DNA from: Capitulum mitella
Taxonomy: Eukaryota > Arthropoda > Thecostraca > Pollicipedomorpha > Pollicipedidae
Length of the DNA: 64,000 nt
Assembly: GCA_030062745.1 (NCBI GenBank)
Contig: CP099839.1
Coordinates: 35,931,293-35,995,292 of the forward strand
Direction: 5' to 3'
Under the pieces are notes generated by a model. It did not search any database. It was not told the origin of the DNA and was given only the letters and a program-made list of their open reading frames with translations. Positions 46,860 to 58,423 of the stretch are shown here, piece by piece (positions within the stretch are counted from its first letter, which is position 1; every line of letters starts with the position of its first letter). Made by a program: the position numbers and the translations under genes.

Positions 46860-48150
46860 CTCTGACCTCGGCCGCGTGTGACCCCGTGTCCAAAGCCTGT
46901 TTACGGCGCCCGTTATCGTGCGGTTGATTTAAGTGTTTCGCATGTCGTGAGTCGTTAGCCTCGGCGCGGCGGCGTCTCCGCTTTGTCGTCGATTGGCGCG
47001 CCCCTCGGATCCACTTGCAACGTGCAGAAGAGTTGGGAAATGGTGCCTGTGGTGGTTGCTCGCGCATGCTCAAGTATTAGAAGGGTCGACTGGGTGACGT
47101 ACGATTCAGGCCTTGAAACCGAGGCAAACAGCCGGTGGATCATAAGGTGGAGGTCGAATTAGCGGGACGTCTTCTTCTCGCAACCCACAAATTACGAGCC
47201 ACGGCTTAAAAATGTGCCAGGTGTTTGCGCGTTGTGAGACTTGGTTTAAAGTTAATTGTTATACCAACCGTAGAGAGGTAAATTATATCCCGTGAAGGTA
47301 ACTGAAGCGGTTCATTGTGCCACGGCTGTGTGACAAAAATGATGTCATTTGTAACCTGTTTCCTGTGACTGGATATAACCAGAAGGATACATCAGATCAC
47401 TAAAGTGTTGCGAAAAATTGTACTTTTGGACACAGTTTCAAACTCGCATACTTGAGCAATGGCTGCTTTTAGCTCCTGTTTGATGAAAACATGTTATTAC
47501 AACGTTCTGGTTTCGGAACCTTTGTATTTTTATCGCCATCTACATCAGTTCTTCCAACCATTGGCGCTTCCTCAGGCCGTTTTGAATCGCCTTCTGGCTG
47601 ACCGCTTCCCGGGGCCGCAGAGATTGATTCCAATCAAGCCAGAGACGAATGACGTCACCGAAATGGCCGTGTGACGTCAGCCGGCGATGGCCGCCGCCGG
47701 CGATGTATTGGGAGCGGTATCGCCTCGGGCGCGGCCGGGACGGCTTCCAGCCGACAGCTGCCGATCAAACGCCGACCGAGCGCGCTCAAATTAAAACGGC
47801 GTCGACTGGCGTAACAACACCCGGCGCCGGCGGCGGCGAGGTGACGTCGGAGGTCGCACGTGATGACCGGGCCGCGGGGAGAAGGCGCCTCGGCCGGGAT
47901 ATTGGCGTGAAATTAACAGCGGGACTCCCACACAGACGGAGAGACGGCACTCAGAAGCCAGAACTCTGATTGGAGCGGGACGGAATTGGGGAAATCGGGA
48001 CTGTGATTAGCAGGCTTGGTAGTGCTTCGGATCAGTTGTTATTGCTGATTTTTCGGATGCAGTAATTTTGTCAGGACCTTGCGAAAATGATGATACATCT
48101 CATATAACCACAATGGCAGGTCAGTCTTAGAACTAGGACCGTAGCCAGTA
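46860..48150. other. unique DNA around the CRE pair, no gene seen
   Basis: AT-richer from 47000 to 47640, GC-rich at 47640-47960. Open frames are short (up to about 106 codons) and unrecognised. Confidence 0.4.
47650..47679. promoter_or_regulatory. paired palindromic CRE sites
   Basis: TGACGTCA occurs at 47650-47657 and 47672-47679, start-to-start 22 bp, close to two helical turns. This is outside any tandem array. CRE-type sites bind CREB/ATF bZIP proteins, and many lie near promoters, but I see no initiator or coding exon next to it. Confidence 0.35.
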
Positions 48151-48159
48151 GCATGCACA

Positions 48160-48535
48160 TAATGGAAAGTTGCTACGACAGTGATGGCCGGATATGTGAC
48201 CCAGACACAAGACAGTCACCAGAACGGTCACTGGGTGCGCCATGGAGACTGTCAGCACAGTCACTGTGGTCTTGGACTGTGATCCCGGGACCGAAGGCAG
48301 TGACTGGAAAAGTGACTGGTGTCCGGCTCTGTGACCGGCACGGAGGACGATGACCGGAGAGGTGACTGGTGTCCGGCTCTGTGAGTGGTTGGTGCCCGGC
48401 TGTGTGACCGGGACGGAGACCAGTGTCCGGCTCTGTGACTGGTACAGGGGACGGTGACCGGAGGGGTGACTGGTATCCGGCTCTGTAGTGGTTGGTGTCC
48501 GGCTCTGTGACTGGTACAGAGGACGGTGACCGCGG
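48160..48535. repeat. irregular ~50-bp minisatellite
   Basis: gtgactggtgtccggctctgtg occurs at 48312 and 48362 (50 bp apart). Variants with gtgtccggctctgtgac and acggtgaccgg recur to 48530. The left part (48180-48310) uses the words gtgacc and cagtcact more loosely. Confidence 0.75.
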
Positions 48536-48839
48536 CCGCCCGTTCGGTGCTCCCTGGACTGGAGCCGTCGCGGTCGTCCATCATGGCGGGACGTCGTCTG
48601 CGGCGGCGACTCTCGTTAGGCGTCGTCAGGCGGGCGACGGACGGCGACGCGGCGCGTCACCGCCTGACGAGCCGGCGCGCCGTCCCCGGGAAACGGCCGC
48701 CACGCGCCGCCACGCCGCGGCGACGCTCGCACGCGCGTTGGACACGGCTACCTCGGGCCGACACCGGAACCGAGGTCCGCGCCTGGTCGCCGGGGTGGCG
48801 GTCCCACGCCGGGGTGGCCGGCGGAACCCTGTGCTGCGG

Positions 48840-51800
48840 TCACCTCAAGCTGGATCTGTTACAGGATCTTTGGTGGATGTGGTGGTATTTTGGGATGGGC
48901 AGGAACATCGGCATTTGCCCTCACTGTTTTTGCCTGCTCTTATACACCTCTAGGAGCCATGAGCGGCGCCAGGCGACTAAAAATGGGTAAACGAATAAAG
49001 AAAAGCTTTCGAGGTTCCATCCGTCCTCGAATGTTGTCTTATTGTTTCGCGTTACCGAGTCAGTTCCCTTCATTAAAGTTGCTTCTGTTGGTATTTTAAC
49101 TTCCATCTGTGCCATTGTTGATAACATCTTCTCAAGGATTTCCGCCAACTTAATGATATCACTGCAATAAGTTTTCTTACACTAGACTTTATCCACGATT
49201 CACCAAGCGTGACGTGCTTGGCGCAAACGCAAACATACTGACTGCATGAGTATACTGTAACCCGCGTGTCAATTTGCATGCAGCGTGCTTCCATGGAAAA
49301 GAGGGATTTTATCCGCATCGCGTTGAATCTGGCTAAACCACGTGACTGGCTTACCCTTGGGCGGATGTACTTCGAGGACTTTCTTGTCCACTTTGCCGCA
49401 GTCTTATGCTGTCAGTAAGAAGGAATAAACTAAAGCGGTTCATTAGTATATCAAAGCATTGCCAGCAAGGATTTCAGTGGCAAAAGTTTATTTATGCGCG
49501 TTATTTTTGCGAAGTGGTTTGCCTAGTTCGCCTTGGCCTATTTGTTCCAAACTTACCTGTTTGATTAATTTTAATATAACAGTTCCAAACATATTGATCA
49601 TTTTAAATGACGAACATTAAGAACTCATCACGAGCCATGTTGCACATAGACGTTCTTTCCATTTAAAAACATTTATTCATCATTAGTTACAAAGGTTAGC
49701 AGAACGCGGTAATAATGTAAAAACGGTATTATGCAACTTTTTGCAAACTTAACACCATGTTCGATGCAATACAGTATTTCACAACATATTAAGCTAAAGC
49801 TAAAGTGAAACGGAGCCCTGCAGTTTTCGCCTGCACTGCCGTCCACGGTGCCATGATGTGGAGTGTGTTTTCGGTGGTGTCATTGATTCGTTGGTTATGT
49901 GATGCATGCAGTATTCGAAATACAGATTTTGATGAGGAACTCGAAACATTAAATTAGTTCTATGTGGTTGTATTTTACTTTTCATTTTTACTGAAAATTA
50001 GTATCATAGAACGGTATGGGAGTTTTTCTATTCTTCCGTTCTTCTGTTGGCGCATTAAAACGTTCCTTACGCTGAAATGCTAACATTACAGATTTTTCAG
50101 CCTGCCTATTTGAAATCAATTGTAACTTCCAATGAATATATTGTATATGGTTCCAAGGTGTTTAGGTATTGTCCGCACTCCTTGACAGAATATCGAGAAG
50201 TGTTGATTGTAAAGCGCGAAGGGTATTTTGTCTCTGCTTGGTTACAGCACAGGGCGGTCTGAAACGACACTGATACAAGAGGCAACCTTTTCACCAGCAT
50301 TTCGTCAGTCACGATCGATGAATCACTTCCATGTGGAGGAAAAATAGGAGCACTTGGTTTAATCTGCAGACCAAATCTGTCACGCTGACGTCAAGAAGCG
50401 TGACGCCTGGTTTCCCCCGGCAGGTGTCCTGAACAGTCTGTTAGAACAAAGCTGGCTGTATAGCGTTTCCTGCAGCTTCCTTCCTATGAAAAGAAATACC
50501 GGTATATAATAACATTTAACCCGGCACTGACTGGGGTATTTCGCCACCTTCCATTGACTGTGGGAGGTGGGCATTTAACGCCCCCTATCTGTCTCGAGAA
50601 CCAGTCGTCTAATTTGGTTGATTCGAAACGCAATCGATAGCGCTGAACTGTGCGGTTCTGTGACTTATACATTTTTGTATTATTTTCGGGTCACTCATGG
50701 CGTCACAGGTCAGGTCAAACACGAAAGTAGCCATTTTCACTAGAGTCCCTTAATGATAATGAAAAGCAGAACGAGACTAAAGTTACCGTGGCAATATGTT
50801 CCTGGCAGCTTGATCTCATTGTAAGTGTCACGTGACCCAAGGTTGTAAGAGATCAAGGCTACAGGCTGGGTTAAATTTGGCCTCCTTTCTAACGTGTCGT
50901 GCAATACATGTTTCTTGGCCTCGTATGACACGGAGATTCTAAAAAGAAAGATAATTTTAAAAAGCCTGGGACATAAAAAAATGCAGTGACCCCAGCTACC
51001 GTGCTCATGCAATATTGCATCATTTTGTGGTTCAGGCTCGGAGTTCCACGAGCACGCCAGTGACCTCCATCTGACATCTCTGGATGACCTTACAAGTCAG
51101 TTTATGCCATGCTGCACATTTCCATGGTATGTTGCACAACATTGCAAAAATCTATACACCGGTCTTCCAGAACGTCAGACAGGCGTCACCAGTTCATTTG
51201 CTAAGCTGAAATCTGCATAAAGCCACGAAAAGTCGAACTGCGAAAAAATATTGCAGTGTTGCAAAAACCTGTTGTGTAGGCTTTACGTGCATTTGGTTGC
51301 AAGAAAATCGATTATCTATTTGGCCGTATCCAAAACCAGTTTATTCAGTCCCTTTTCTAAAACGTATTCTCACTAGACCTGGCAAAGGAAAAATACGTAT
51401 TGACTTAAGATAACCTAGCATGAGGTCAGAAGAGCTCCGTATTGAACTTCCAGGTCATGATGATGTGCAATACAAGCCACAGTCACCAAACAGTGCAAAA
51501 GCACGGACAGGACGGCAGTGAAGTAAAATTGAACTTCGAATCGCAAAGCATGGTCATTGTTATGACATCATTACGACGTCACTTTAGATGACCTCGTTTC
51601 CAAATTTTTGTCAGCATGTGTACAACTGATGCAAGAAAAGGTACTGAAAGTTTCAGGACGCTGCGTTCATTCCTCTGGGAGATATCTCGGAAATGCGCTA
51701 GGGGGGCCGTAGACGTTCCCTTCCCTCGCAATGGCGGACTCAGTGATATTTTGTTTGCTTTCTGACAAGCAGTTATTTTACAATTCTCGCCAGATATAGA

Positions 51801-51960
51801 AGAAACCGACTCATATCAAACGTGTTATCCCTCATGGAAACCGTCTTAACCCTTCTTTTCCTCTCTTGAAGGGTTGGTCGTTACGAGGTAGTAATGACGT
51901 TTATGAAGCTCTACGTCAACAGGCACTTTCTTTTCCGACTCCTCGCGACGCTGTTTTCTT
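48840..51960. other. AT-rich unique DNA, mostly featureless
   Basis: No tandem repeat and no long frame. A donor-like CAG|GTAAGT on the minus strand at about 49557 has no coding frame or pyrimidine tract. TGATTAAT is at 49562-49569. AGGTCA half-sites are scattered at 51420-51600. A + strand terminal-exon candidate at 50101 is listed separately. Confidence 0.4.
50101..50262 (+). CDS. weak candidate terminal exon
   Basis: A textbook acceptor precedes it: a GCTAAC branch-like motif about 20 nt upstream, then ATTTTTCAG ending at 50100. The following 53 codons (phase 0) are open to TGA and rich in Tyr, Val and Ile. No family is recognised, and the minus strand is also open here. The incoming phase does not match the phase-2 exons at 36904 and 38184. 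Confidence 0.2.
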   Translation, partial: PAYLKSIVTSNEYIVYGSKVFRYCPHSLTEYREVLIVKREGYFVSAWLQHRAV

Positions 51961-51969
51961 CCCTTTAAT

Positions 51970-52245
<276 letters not shown>

Positions 52246-52289
52246 CCTCGCTCTCTCCAAACGCTGCCAGCTGCGCCTCCCATCGCTGC

Positions 52290-52390
52290 CAAGCATTAAT
52301 AAAACCTCGATTAATTACGAATTCATGGCTGGAGCCGCCTCAGATACCCAATCCTAATCAAATACTGCACGGCGAGGGTCAGGCCGGTAA
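52290..52390. promoter_or_regulatory. possible regulatory patch with TAATTA motifs
   Basis: cattaataaa, gattaattacgaattc and cctaatcaaata occur within 70 bp between the microsatellite and a GC-rich block. These are homeodomain-type cores. Inference only. Confidence 0.2.
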
Positions 52391-52532
52391 TGCGGCTGTG
52401 CCGTGGCCGGCGGCGGTTTCGACGCGGTCTCAGGCCGGCTCCTCCTCACGCTCGGTACACCCGTCCGGTCTCTGGCGTCCTCCGCACGTCCTGCGCTGCC
52501 GAGGCTGAAGTGCTCAACTACCCCGGCCGCAG

Positions 52533-52715
52533 ACGGCGCCGCCGCCGCTGGGGCCGGTGCAGGAGAGTTCCCAGCTGGAGTCGGCGATCCTGCTGGCGGC
52601 GACGGCGGACCAGGAACGTCCGCTGGACGCGGAAGCCGCCGAACCGTTGCGGTGCGCTGTTAAACGGCCGGCACACGCATTGGCGCCTGGGCTGAGGCCG
52701 GCGGTCAGGCGGTAA
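52533..52715 (+). CDS. candidate exon, 60 codons to a stop
   Basis: After an acceptor-like CCCCGGCCGCAG (with ctcaac as a possible branch site) a phase-0 frame runs to TAA at 52713. Its first ~40 codons encode a mixed stretch, QESSQLESAILLAATADQE, with mostly G/C-ending codons, unlike the Arg-rich shadow frames. The C-terminal third becomes Pro/Arg/Ala-rich, so the real end may be an unrecognised donor such as GGCG|GTAAAC near 52711. No domain is recognised. Confidence 0.3.
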   Translation, partial: TAPPPLGPVQESSQLESAILLAATADQERPLDAEAAEPLRCAVKRPAHALAPGLRPAVRR

Positions 52716-52859
52716 ACTGTCTGGCGGCGTGGTGGCTACTGGTCTGAAGTCGATGGTCACGCCGGAATTGTCCGGCAACACATGGGCTTCTGCTCTGAGG
52801 CCGCCGTCTTGCCAACAGTATAGTCGGAACACTTCTGACCGCTACTGGTTTGAAACCGC

Positions 52860-54500
52860 GTGGCATGGGCTAGTTGACTGGCAAAGAACTCAACCGTGCT
52901 GAGAAATTAGCTTTTTTGTCACCAGGGAAGCAGGTGATCGATAAATAACCCAATAAGTTACCACATTTTTAGGCAGACCGAGAATCTACACAGGAAAACA
53001 AGGACGGGTCCGAAAGGAAACCTGTGAAGCTACTAAGATGCCGTAGTTAAAGCATGGATTGTTCTGTTGTGTAATCGGATATGCTGTACATGCGTCATGA
53101 ACACAAATCTCTTATGTTAACAGCCAGACAGCGGCTTCGGTAAAAGTCATATTATTGTAGTGTTTACCGCATCGGTAGAAACTGCTGTAAAGGTTTATAG
53201 TACCCGGCTACTCGGAGTTTTTATTTCATTTAATGCACGCCATGGATTTTGTAACTACAAAGAATGCACTGTGCGGGCTTAAAATGAATCCCGGTCAAAA
53301 GATGTCTCATATTACAATGTAATGGACGGAATGGCATCTCCGCAATGCTGATCCTAGGTATCCCCATGAAAAGGGGTTGCCTGCGATACCGGTCCATTGG
53401 CAGAGATTACCTTTAGGGAACGACTGTACCTGACGTACGAGTAAGACAAAGATGAACTTTAATTGCTGGTTTACATCCCGATGCGATGCACAAAAACGCT
53501 ATCAGGACATCTTGAAGTCTTTTCTGAAAGCTTAACTGCCCTCGTTCTAGTTTTTTTTATGACTTCTCCTGTCACTCCCGCTTCGGCATGTTTCATTTTT
53601 TACATTTTGTTAAGTGAGACGTCCGAAAATACCCGGAGGTCTAGATCTGAACCATTCCTCCCGAGCCCGTCCGAGGGGCGGCTCATCTACACTTCACGCT
53701 CCCTTTGTTACGGGGCGGTGCGGTTTTATTTGACCCGTCTAAGTGGGCAGCTTCCATAAATGGTCCGAACGTAATCGGGAGGCACAGCGGCCATGGCCCA
53801 CGCCGCCGACGGCCGCCGTGCCTCTCCAAAATGCCGACAGCTTCCAGGTAGCTATCGGCCTCGGGCTGGGAATGCATGCCGTCTCAGGTGGATCCTCCAG
53901 CCCGGGTCGATAGCCCCTGTACTTTTTGTAGAGCGACGTATTTTGGGTCGAAGATAGGACAGTCAAGGTTTTGTACGATTTTGCGAAATACATGGCTGAT
54001 GTGGGTAAGAGAGTTTTTCGGCTGTCCCCTCCATCTTTGCCACTAGGGTGTCTCGGGGTAAACCTGTCGGAGGGCTGAGCTTGTCTTGTCAAGTATGAGC
54101 CATTGTAGAGGGCTGTGACCCTAATAACCTGAACTGAATGCATCGTAAAGTAAAGTTGGGACCGCTCGTAAACGCGCCACCGAGTTGAGATGTCTCCAGA
54201 CTTCGGTCTGATTGCTCCTGGATGCGACCTAAGCTGGCCCGACAGCCAGTGTGCCCACCATAACGAAAAGCTGCTTTCGCCCGGACGGCTTCCATCATTC
54301 TTGACATGCGCCCGCGCCCCCCCCCCCCCTCCCAGAGACATCTGCATTGCGGAGGCGTCTGCATCCCTCCAGGCAACAGAGCCGTCAGCTGGCGCAGTGC
54401 GGTCTGAACGGCCATCGTCGGAGACCCAGCCGCCGGCCGAGCGCCGGCTGCAGACGACTAACGACGGCGTTAACCGCAGGCACGGCCCGTATCGTTACAC
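52860..54500. other. unique DNA, no supported gene
   Basis: AT-rich to about 53760, then intermediate. A CCAG|GTAGCT fused splice motif near 53832 has a weak donor. A C11 run lies near 54320. Frames up to 202 codons (minus, 53739-54347) are unrecognised. Confidence 0.4.
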
Positions 54501-54504
54501 CTCC

Positions 54505-54925
54505 CCCCTTCCTGGCCAGCCGGCAGCGGCAGAGGAAGGGCTACCCCTCCCCGGCCGGCCGGCAGCGGCAGAGGAAGGGCTACCCCTTCCCCGGCCAGCT
54601 GGCAGCGGCAGAGGAAGGGCTACCCCTCCCCGGCCAGCCGGCAGCGGCAGAGGAAGAGTTTGCCTCTCCCCGGCCAGCCGGCAGCAGCAGAGGAAGGGCA
54701 ACCCCTCCCCGGCCAGCCGGCAGCGGCAGAGGAAGAGTTTACCCTCCCCCCGGCCAGCCGGCAGCGGCAGAGGAAGAGTTTGCCTCTCCCCGGCCAGCTG
54801 GCAGCGGCAGAGGAAGAGTTTGCCTCTCCCCGGCCAACCGGCAGCGGCAGAGGAAGGGCTACCCCTCCCCGGCCAGCCGGCAGCGGCAGAGGAAGAGTTT
54901 ACCCTCCTCCGGCCAGCCGGGGGAG
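54505..54925. repeat. 39-bp minisatellite, about 10 copies
   Basis: ggcagcggcagaggaag recurs at about 39-bp steps from 54521 (54521, 54560, 54600 and onward). Two subtypes differ after the anchor (ggctacccctcc versus agtttgcctctcc or agtttaccctcc) and are interspersed. The 269- and 213-codon ORFs over it are repeat translations. Confidence 0.95.
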
Positions 54926-54959
54926 GTGGAGGCGCCGCCGCCCGATCCGTCGGCGGTGA

Positions 54960-55500
54960 CCGCAGCTTCGACAGTCAGACATCAATAGCAAATCGGTAGA
55001 TGTCTGAACTTCCTCTGGATAGAACCGTTTATAAATAAGATATTTTTGTTTCCAAGCTGCTGGGATCTTGCTGGTGCCAGCGAACAGGACGTTGCAATAT
55101 AAGTCAAAATGTTTGGAGTAAAATGATTTTTACTGGGAGTTCGAACATTTCCCGTTTCATTGTTGATACTGGAGGAAATTTGCATGGTATTAGGTCAACG
55201 TTTCGAACTCTAACGCCTCTTAAACCCCAGTTGTTGACTAACGGTTTGTGCAAACCTGAGGTCGCACTTGGTAGCGTCGTCCGACTTGGATCGATGAGTC
55301 AAGGGTCGGAAGGGAGTCTCTCGGAGGTCGTGGCGTCATGGAGGTGATGCATGACGCAGGTCTGATGTCATTCAGCGTCGGTCCGGACCCAGGAGAGGGG
55401 TCAAGGTGGACAGGGTGGCCAACACAGCCGCACTGGGAGGGTGAAGCACGCAGCACACCTGTATGAGTGTTGCCCACCAGCCACCTCTCCTGCCAGTCGC
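54960..55500. other. unique DNA, no gene seen
   Basis: Intermediate GC. Short open frames only and no repeats. Confidence 0.45.
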
Positions 55501-56640
55501 TCCGGGCAGGACCTGCTGTTATGTTTCGGGGTAACACGGGTCTGCGACGCTCCCCCAGGCGCCGGGCGATGGTGGGCGTGGGAGGCGCGCCGGCCGACTG
55601 CTGGGAGAGGTGTCACTCATTTGGCCGCGCGCCGGCTCCCAGGAGGTCGCGGGTCACGGCGAAAATGGCGGCCGACGCTCCCACGTCGCGTCGGCCGCCG
55701 CGGACGGGGTCCGGGCGGCAGCGCTCGGCGTGATTTATCGCCCGCTCCCGTCCCAAAATACCGGCCTTCTCAGCGTTTATGTGACGAATTAACGGCGCGG
55801 CCGGCGCTCGTCGCTCGCTCAGCTGCCTGATGAATTGTTGCGGGTTTCGCCACTTCCGCGGCCCGCGACGCTCCCATTAATTCGTCGTTCATCACGCTGC
55901 CCCTCCGCCGAGCAGTCGAGGTGCGGCGCAATCGTCGCCGCGGCAGAAGCGACGCGCCGAGTGCGGACGCCACCGGCGCCGGCGCCGCACGCTGCAGCCG
56001 ACTGCGGCGGCGTTTGGCCAAAAGCGCGCTCCGGCGGGTTGGCTGCCATGTAACGAGCTTTTTACCGGGCGCGTTTTGAGCGGCGTCGTTTTTGCCGCGC
56101 GGCATGAGCCATTACCGGCGCGCTGACCGGCGGCGCGGCAAAAAGCGGCGCGGCGCGGTCATCTCCGGCCGCGCCGCCCGCGGCTGATACACCGAACACT
56201 TATCTGGACGGCGCAATCTACGATAGCGGCGGCTGCGCTGCAGCTGCCGGCGGCGCCGCACGCGGCCGACCTTGGTCCGCCGGACGCGGCGCACCTCCCC
56301 GCTACAATTTGGCTAATGACGGCCGGCCGGGCCCAGTGTGCGCCGCTGGCTACCGACGCGGCGTCCAGCCAGGTGTGCTCTCCCGCGCTCTGCCGGTCCC
56401 GACAGCGAGCCGGCCGCGCACGTGCGTGCCTCGGTGCCGCTGTCAGGCTGTAATTGGGGGTGGCTGGAGGCTCGGCGCGGCCGGGCCGGAGGAGCCGCGC
56501 GGACCTGTGCCGACCCTGCCGGAGGAGGAGGCGGCCGGCTAATGGTCCCGCTGCCGGCGCTGGCGCCGCGGCCGGCCGTAAATACTCCCCGGGCAGGCAA
56601 TCAGGCGGCGCACCGGCGGCTGGCCCCACCGGCCACAGGC
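55500..56640. other. GC-rich block with AT-motif patches
   Basis: CpG-dense DNA with overlapping open frames on both strands (up to 156 codons) and no recognisable domain. Several homeodomain-like cores are embedded: gatttatcg near 55733, gaattaac near 55787, tgatgaatt near 55828 and attaattcg near 55876. This could be a regulatory CpG-rich region. Confidence 0.35.
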
Positions 56641-57065
56641 CACCTGAGACATCAGGTTACCGCACACACAATACCGTCAGCTAGCGCAGCGCACATGCGA
56701 CGTCAGACTGCGGTACATAGAACATCGTCAGTTAACGCAGCGCACCTCCGACATCAGGTTACCGTACACAGAGCACCGTCAGCTAACACAACGCACTGGC
56801 GACATCAGATTATGGTACAAAGAACGTCAGAACATCTTCAGGTAACACAGCGCACCTGCGACGTCAACTTACCGTATACGGAACACCGCCAGGTTACACA
56901 GCGCACTTGCGACATAGGGTTATCGCACATACGTAGAACGCGGTCAGCTAACACGCCACACCTGCGATATGAGGTTATCGTGCATAGAACACCGTCAGCT
57001 GACAGCGCCACTGAGATGTCAGTGAAGTACCATTAGCTAACACAGGACACCAGCGACATCAGACG
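56640..57065. repeat. 51-bp minisatellite, about 7-8 diverged copies
   Basis: gtcagcta/gtcagtta falls at 56676, 56727 and 56778, 51 bp apart, and related gtcagctaaca or ccaggttaca words continue to 57060. Each unit also has gcgcac-ctgcgacatcaggtta and a cgtacatagaac-like segment. Confidence 0.85.
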
Positions 57066-57899
57066 GGCGGGAACAGGATACACCAGGTGACACGGTGTTG
57101 GCACACCAACAGGCCAGTGGATCAGTGTGATGTGATAGAGATGGCGGAAACGGTGGTAATGAGCAGCGACGATGTTACTGCTATGTATTGAAAAGGTTTA
57201 CTGTCAGTTGTATGGTGTCGGGTGCGCCGCTGTATTGTGTGGGGTGGGACACTGCTTTTTCGCCGTGTTCCCCAATGTCAAACCCGCCTGCAGTGACTGC
57301 GCAAGACACCTATCACATCGGGCCAGTAGACATCGGACATTCCCCAACACTCCTTGGGACACCGGACATGTCTCAACAGTACAGCAGGCCCAGGACTCCT
57401 GCTGTTTAGAGTCACAGAAGCATGTTACAGCAGACCATCTGTCAAGCACTTGGCGACAAACAGCTACTGGTTCAGAAAGTCCAGAAAGCCAGCAAATGCA
57501 GACCTTGTGCAGGATCACACTGTTCATATTCCTCTTCAACTTCCATCATCGGACCGGGGTAATGGGACTTCTTCAGAGTCGGGAAAGCCATTTTAAAATA
57601 CTTCGGTCCCCTGGATCGCCACACAGCCTAGGAGTTCTCAGAACTATGAAAGACGGACTTGTCTCCCCCTGAGGCCCAGAAGCAGACACCGACGTTCTGA
57701 TGCTGTCCCACAGGAACACTGTGGTCAGTCGTTATCTCATCGACTGCAGCTGAACTGCATAATATCCCCACTGGACGTGTGTCCTGCACGCCAGATGAGC
57801 AACCTGTGCATATGCAAAGTAACTGGAACCTCTGTCATCATTTAGACGAACACTTGATCTTGGCAATATACTGCCGCCCTTAATCCCTCTGCAACTTAG

Positions 57900-58102
57900 C
57901 GCCACACCTTATCATATGGCGGGAGCCGAACATCAAACAGATCATCTCAAGACAGGCCAGCAGCGACAGCTCGTCACGCCAAGGCAGCGAAATGCAAAAC
58001 GTCCGTCTTGTGGCAATGAAACACTCATCACGTTTTGAGAGGACCAGGCTGGCTTACCCCCAGACAGTTGGCTGCTTATCTCTGCCTTACTCTCACCAAT
58101 AG
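57900..58102 (+). CDS. candidate terminal exon, Ser-rich tail
   Basis: A pyrimidine-rich tract and ACTTAG precede 57900. The frame that takes two bases (CG) to finish a codon is open for 66 codons to TAG at 58100. It includes NIKQIISRQASSDSSSRQGS, a Ser-rich basic stretch like cytoplasmic tails of membrane receptors, with RQAS-type kinase motifs. No membrane segment is present, and I cannot identify a family. A second frame (one base in) is open for about 45 codons. It ends only about 40 bp before the LINE fragment, so it could also be a decayed part of that element. Confidence 0.25.
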
Positions 58103-58139
58103 CATTAGCGAGCGAGGAGAGCCATCGTCTCTGGCCTCT

Positions 58140-58423
58140 TTCCTCAACCTAAATCCAGAACTTCGTTCTTGGTGTACACAACAGGATGGCCGTCTTCACC
58201 TGCCACGTATCCGAACCGATGTTGGCAAGCGACAGTTTGCTTACCGAGCTTCTGGTCTGTATAACCAGAAGCTTCTAGTCCTCGTAACCGACTGCCGTCA
58301 GACGTAACAGGCCGGAAATTCGGCTCATTTAAAAAGAACCTGGACACGTTTTTCAAAACAGGACAACGCAGCGTACTTCGCTATTTTGATTGGTGTTCTT
58401 TATTTTCCTTTACCGTTCTCTAG
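58140..58423 (+). pseudogene. non-LTR retrotransposon (LINE) 3' coding remnant
   Basis: The frame reads LHLPRIRTDVGKRQFAYRA followed by a Leu-Tyr-Asn in the place of the usual Leu-Trp-Asn-Ser-Leu-Pro box. After a frame change it continues with RLPSDV and FGSFKKNLDTFF, ending at TAG 58421-58423. This order (basic-Pro-Arg-Thr box, LWNxLP box, FKxxLKxxL tail) is typical of the region after reverse transcriptase in jockey/CR1-type LINE ORF2 proteins. The reading frame shifts by -1 between 58266 and 58288, where about 23 extra nt lie between two (t)aac copies. The reverse transcriptase and endonuclease domains are absent here, so it is a dead 5'-truncated copy. Its upstream limit is uncertain. Confidence 0.75.

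Noticed and set aside
48526..48990. 154-codon + ORF with an ATG near 48583
   Set aside because: Arg-rich first half from GC-rich DNA, then an unrelated Trp/Cys-rich tail from AT-rich DNA. It looks like a read-through of two compositional blocks.
49545..49575. Minus-strand CAG|GTAAGT near 49557
   Set aside because: A strong donor word, but the upstream DNA on that strand is A-rich, not a pyrimidine tract, and no coding frame ends there.
53815..53840. Fused CCAG|GTAGCT motif near 53832
   Set aside because: The donor is poor beyond GTAG and no coding sequence adjoins it.
57172..57672. 166-codon + ORF
   Set aside because: All three + frames look similarly protein-like here. No domain, and no splice or start signal separates one from the others.
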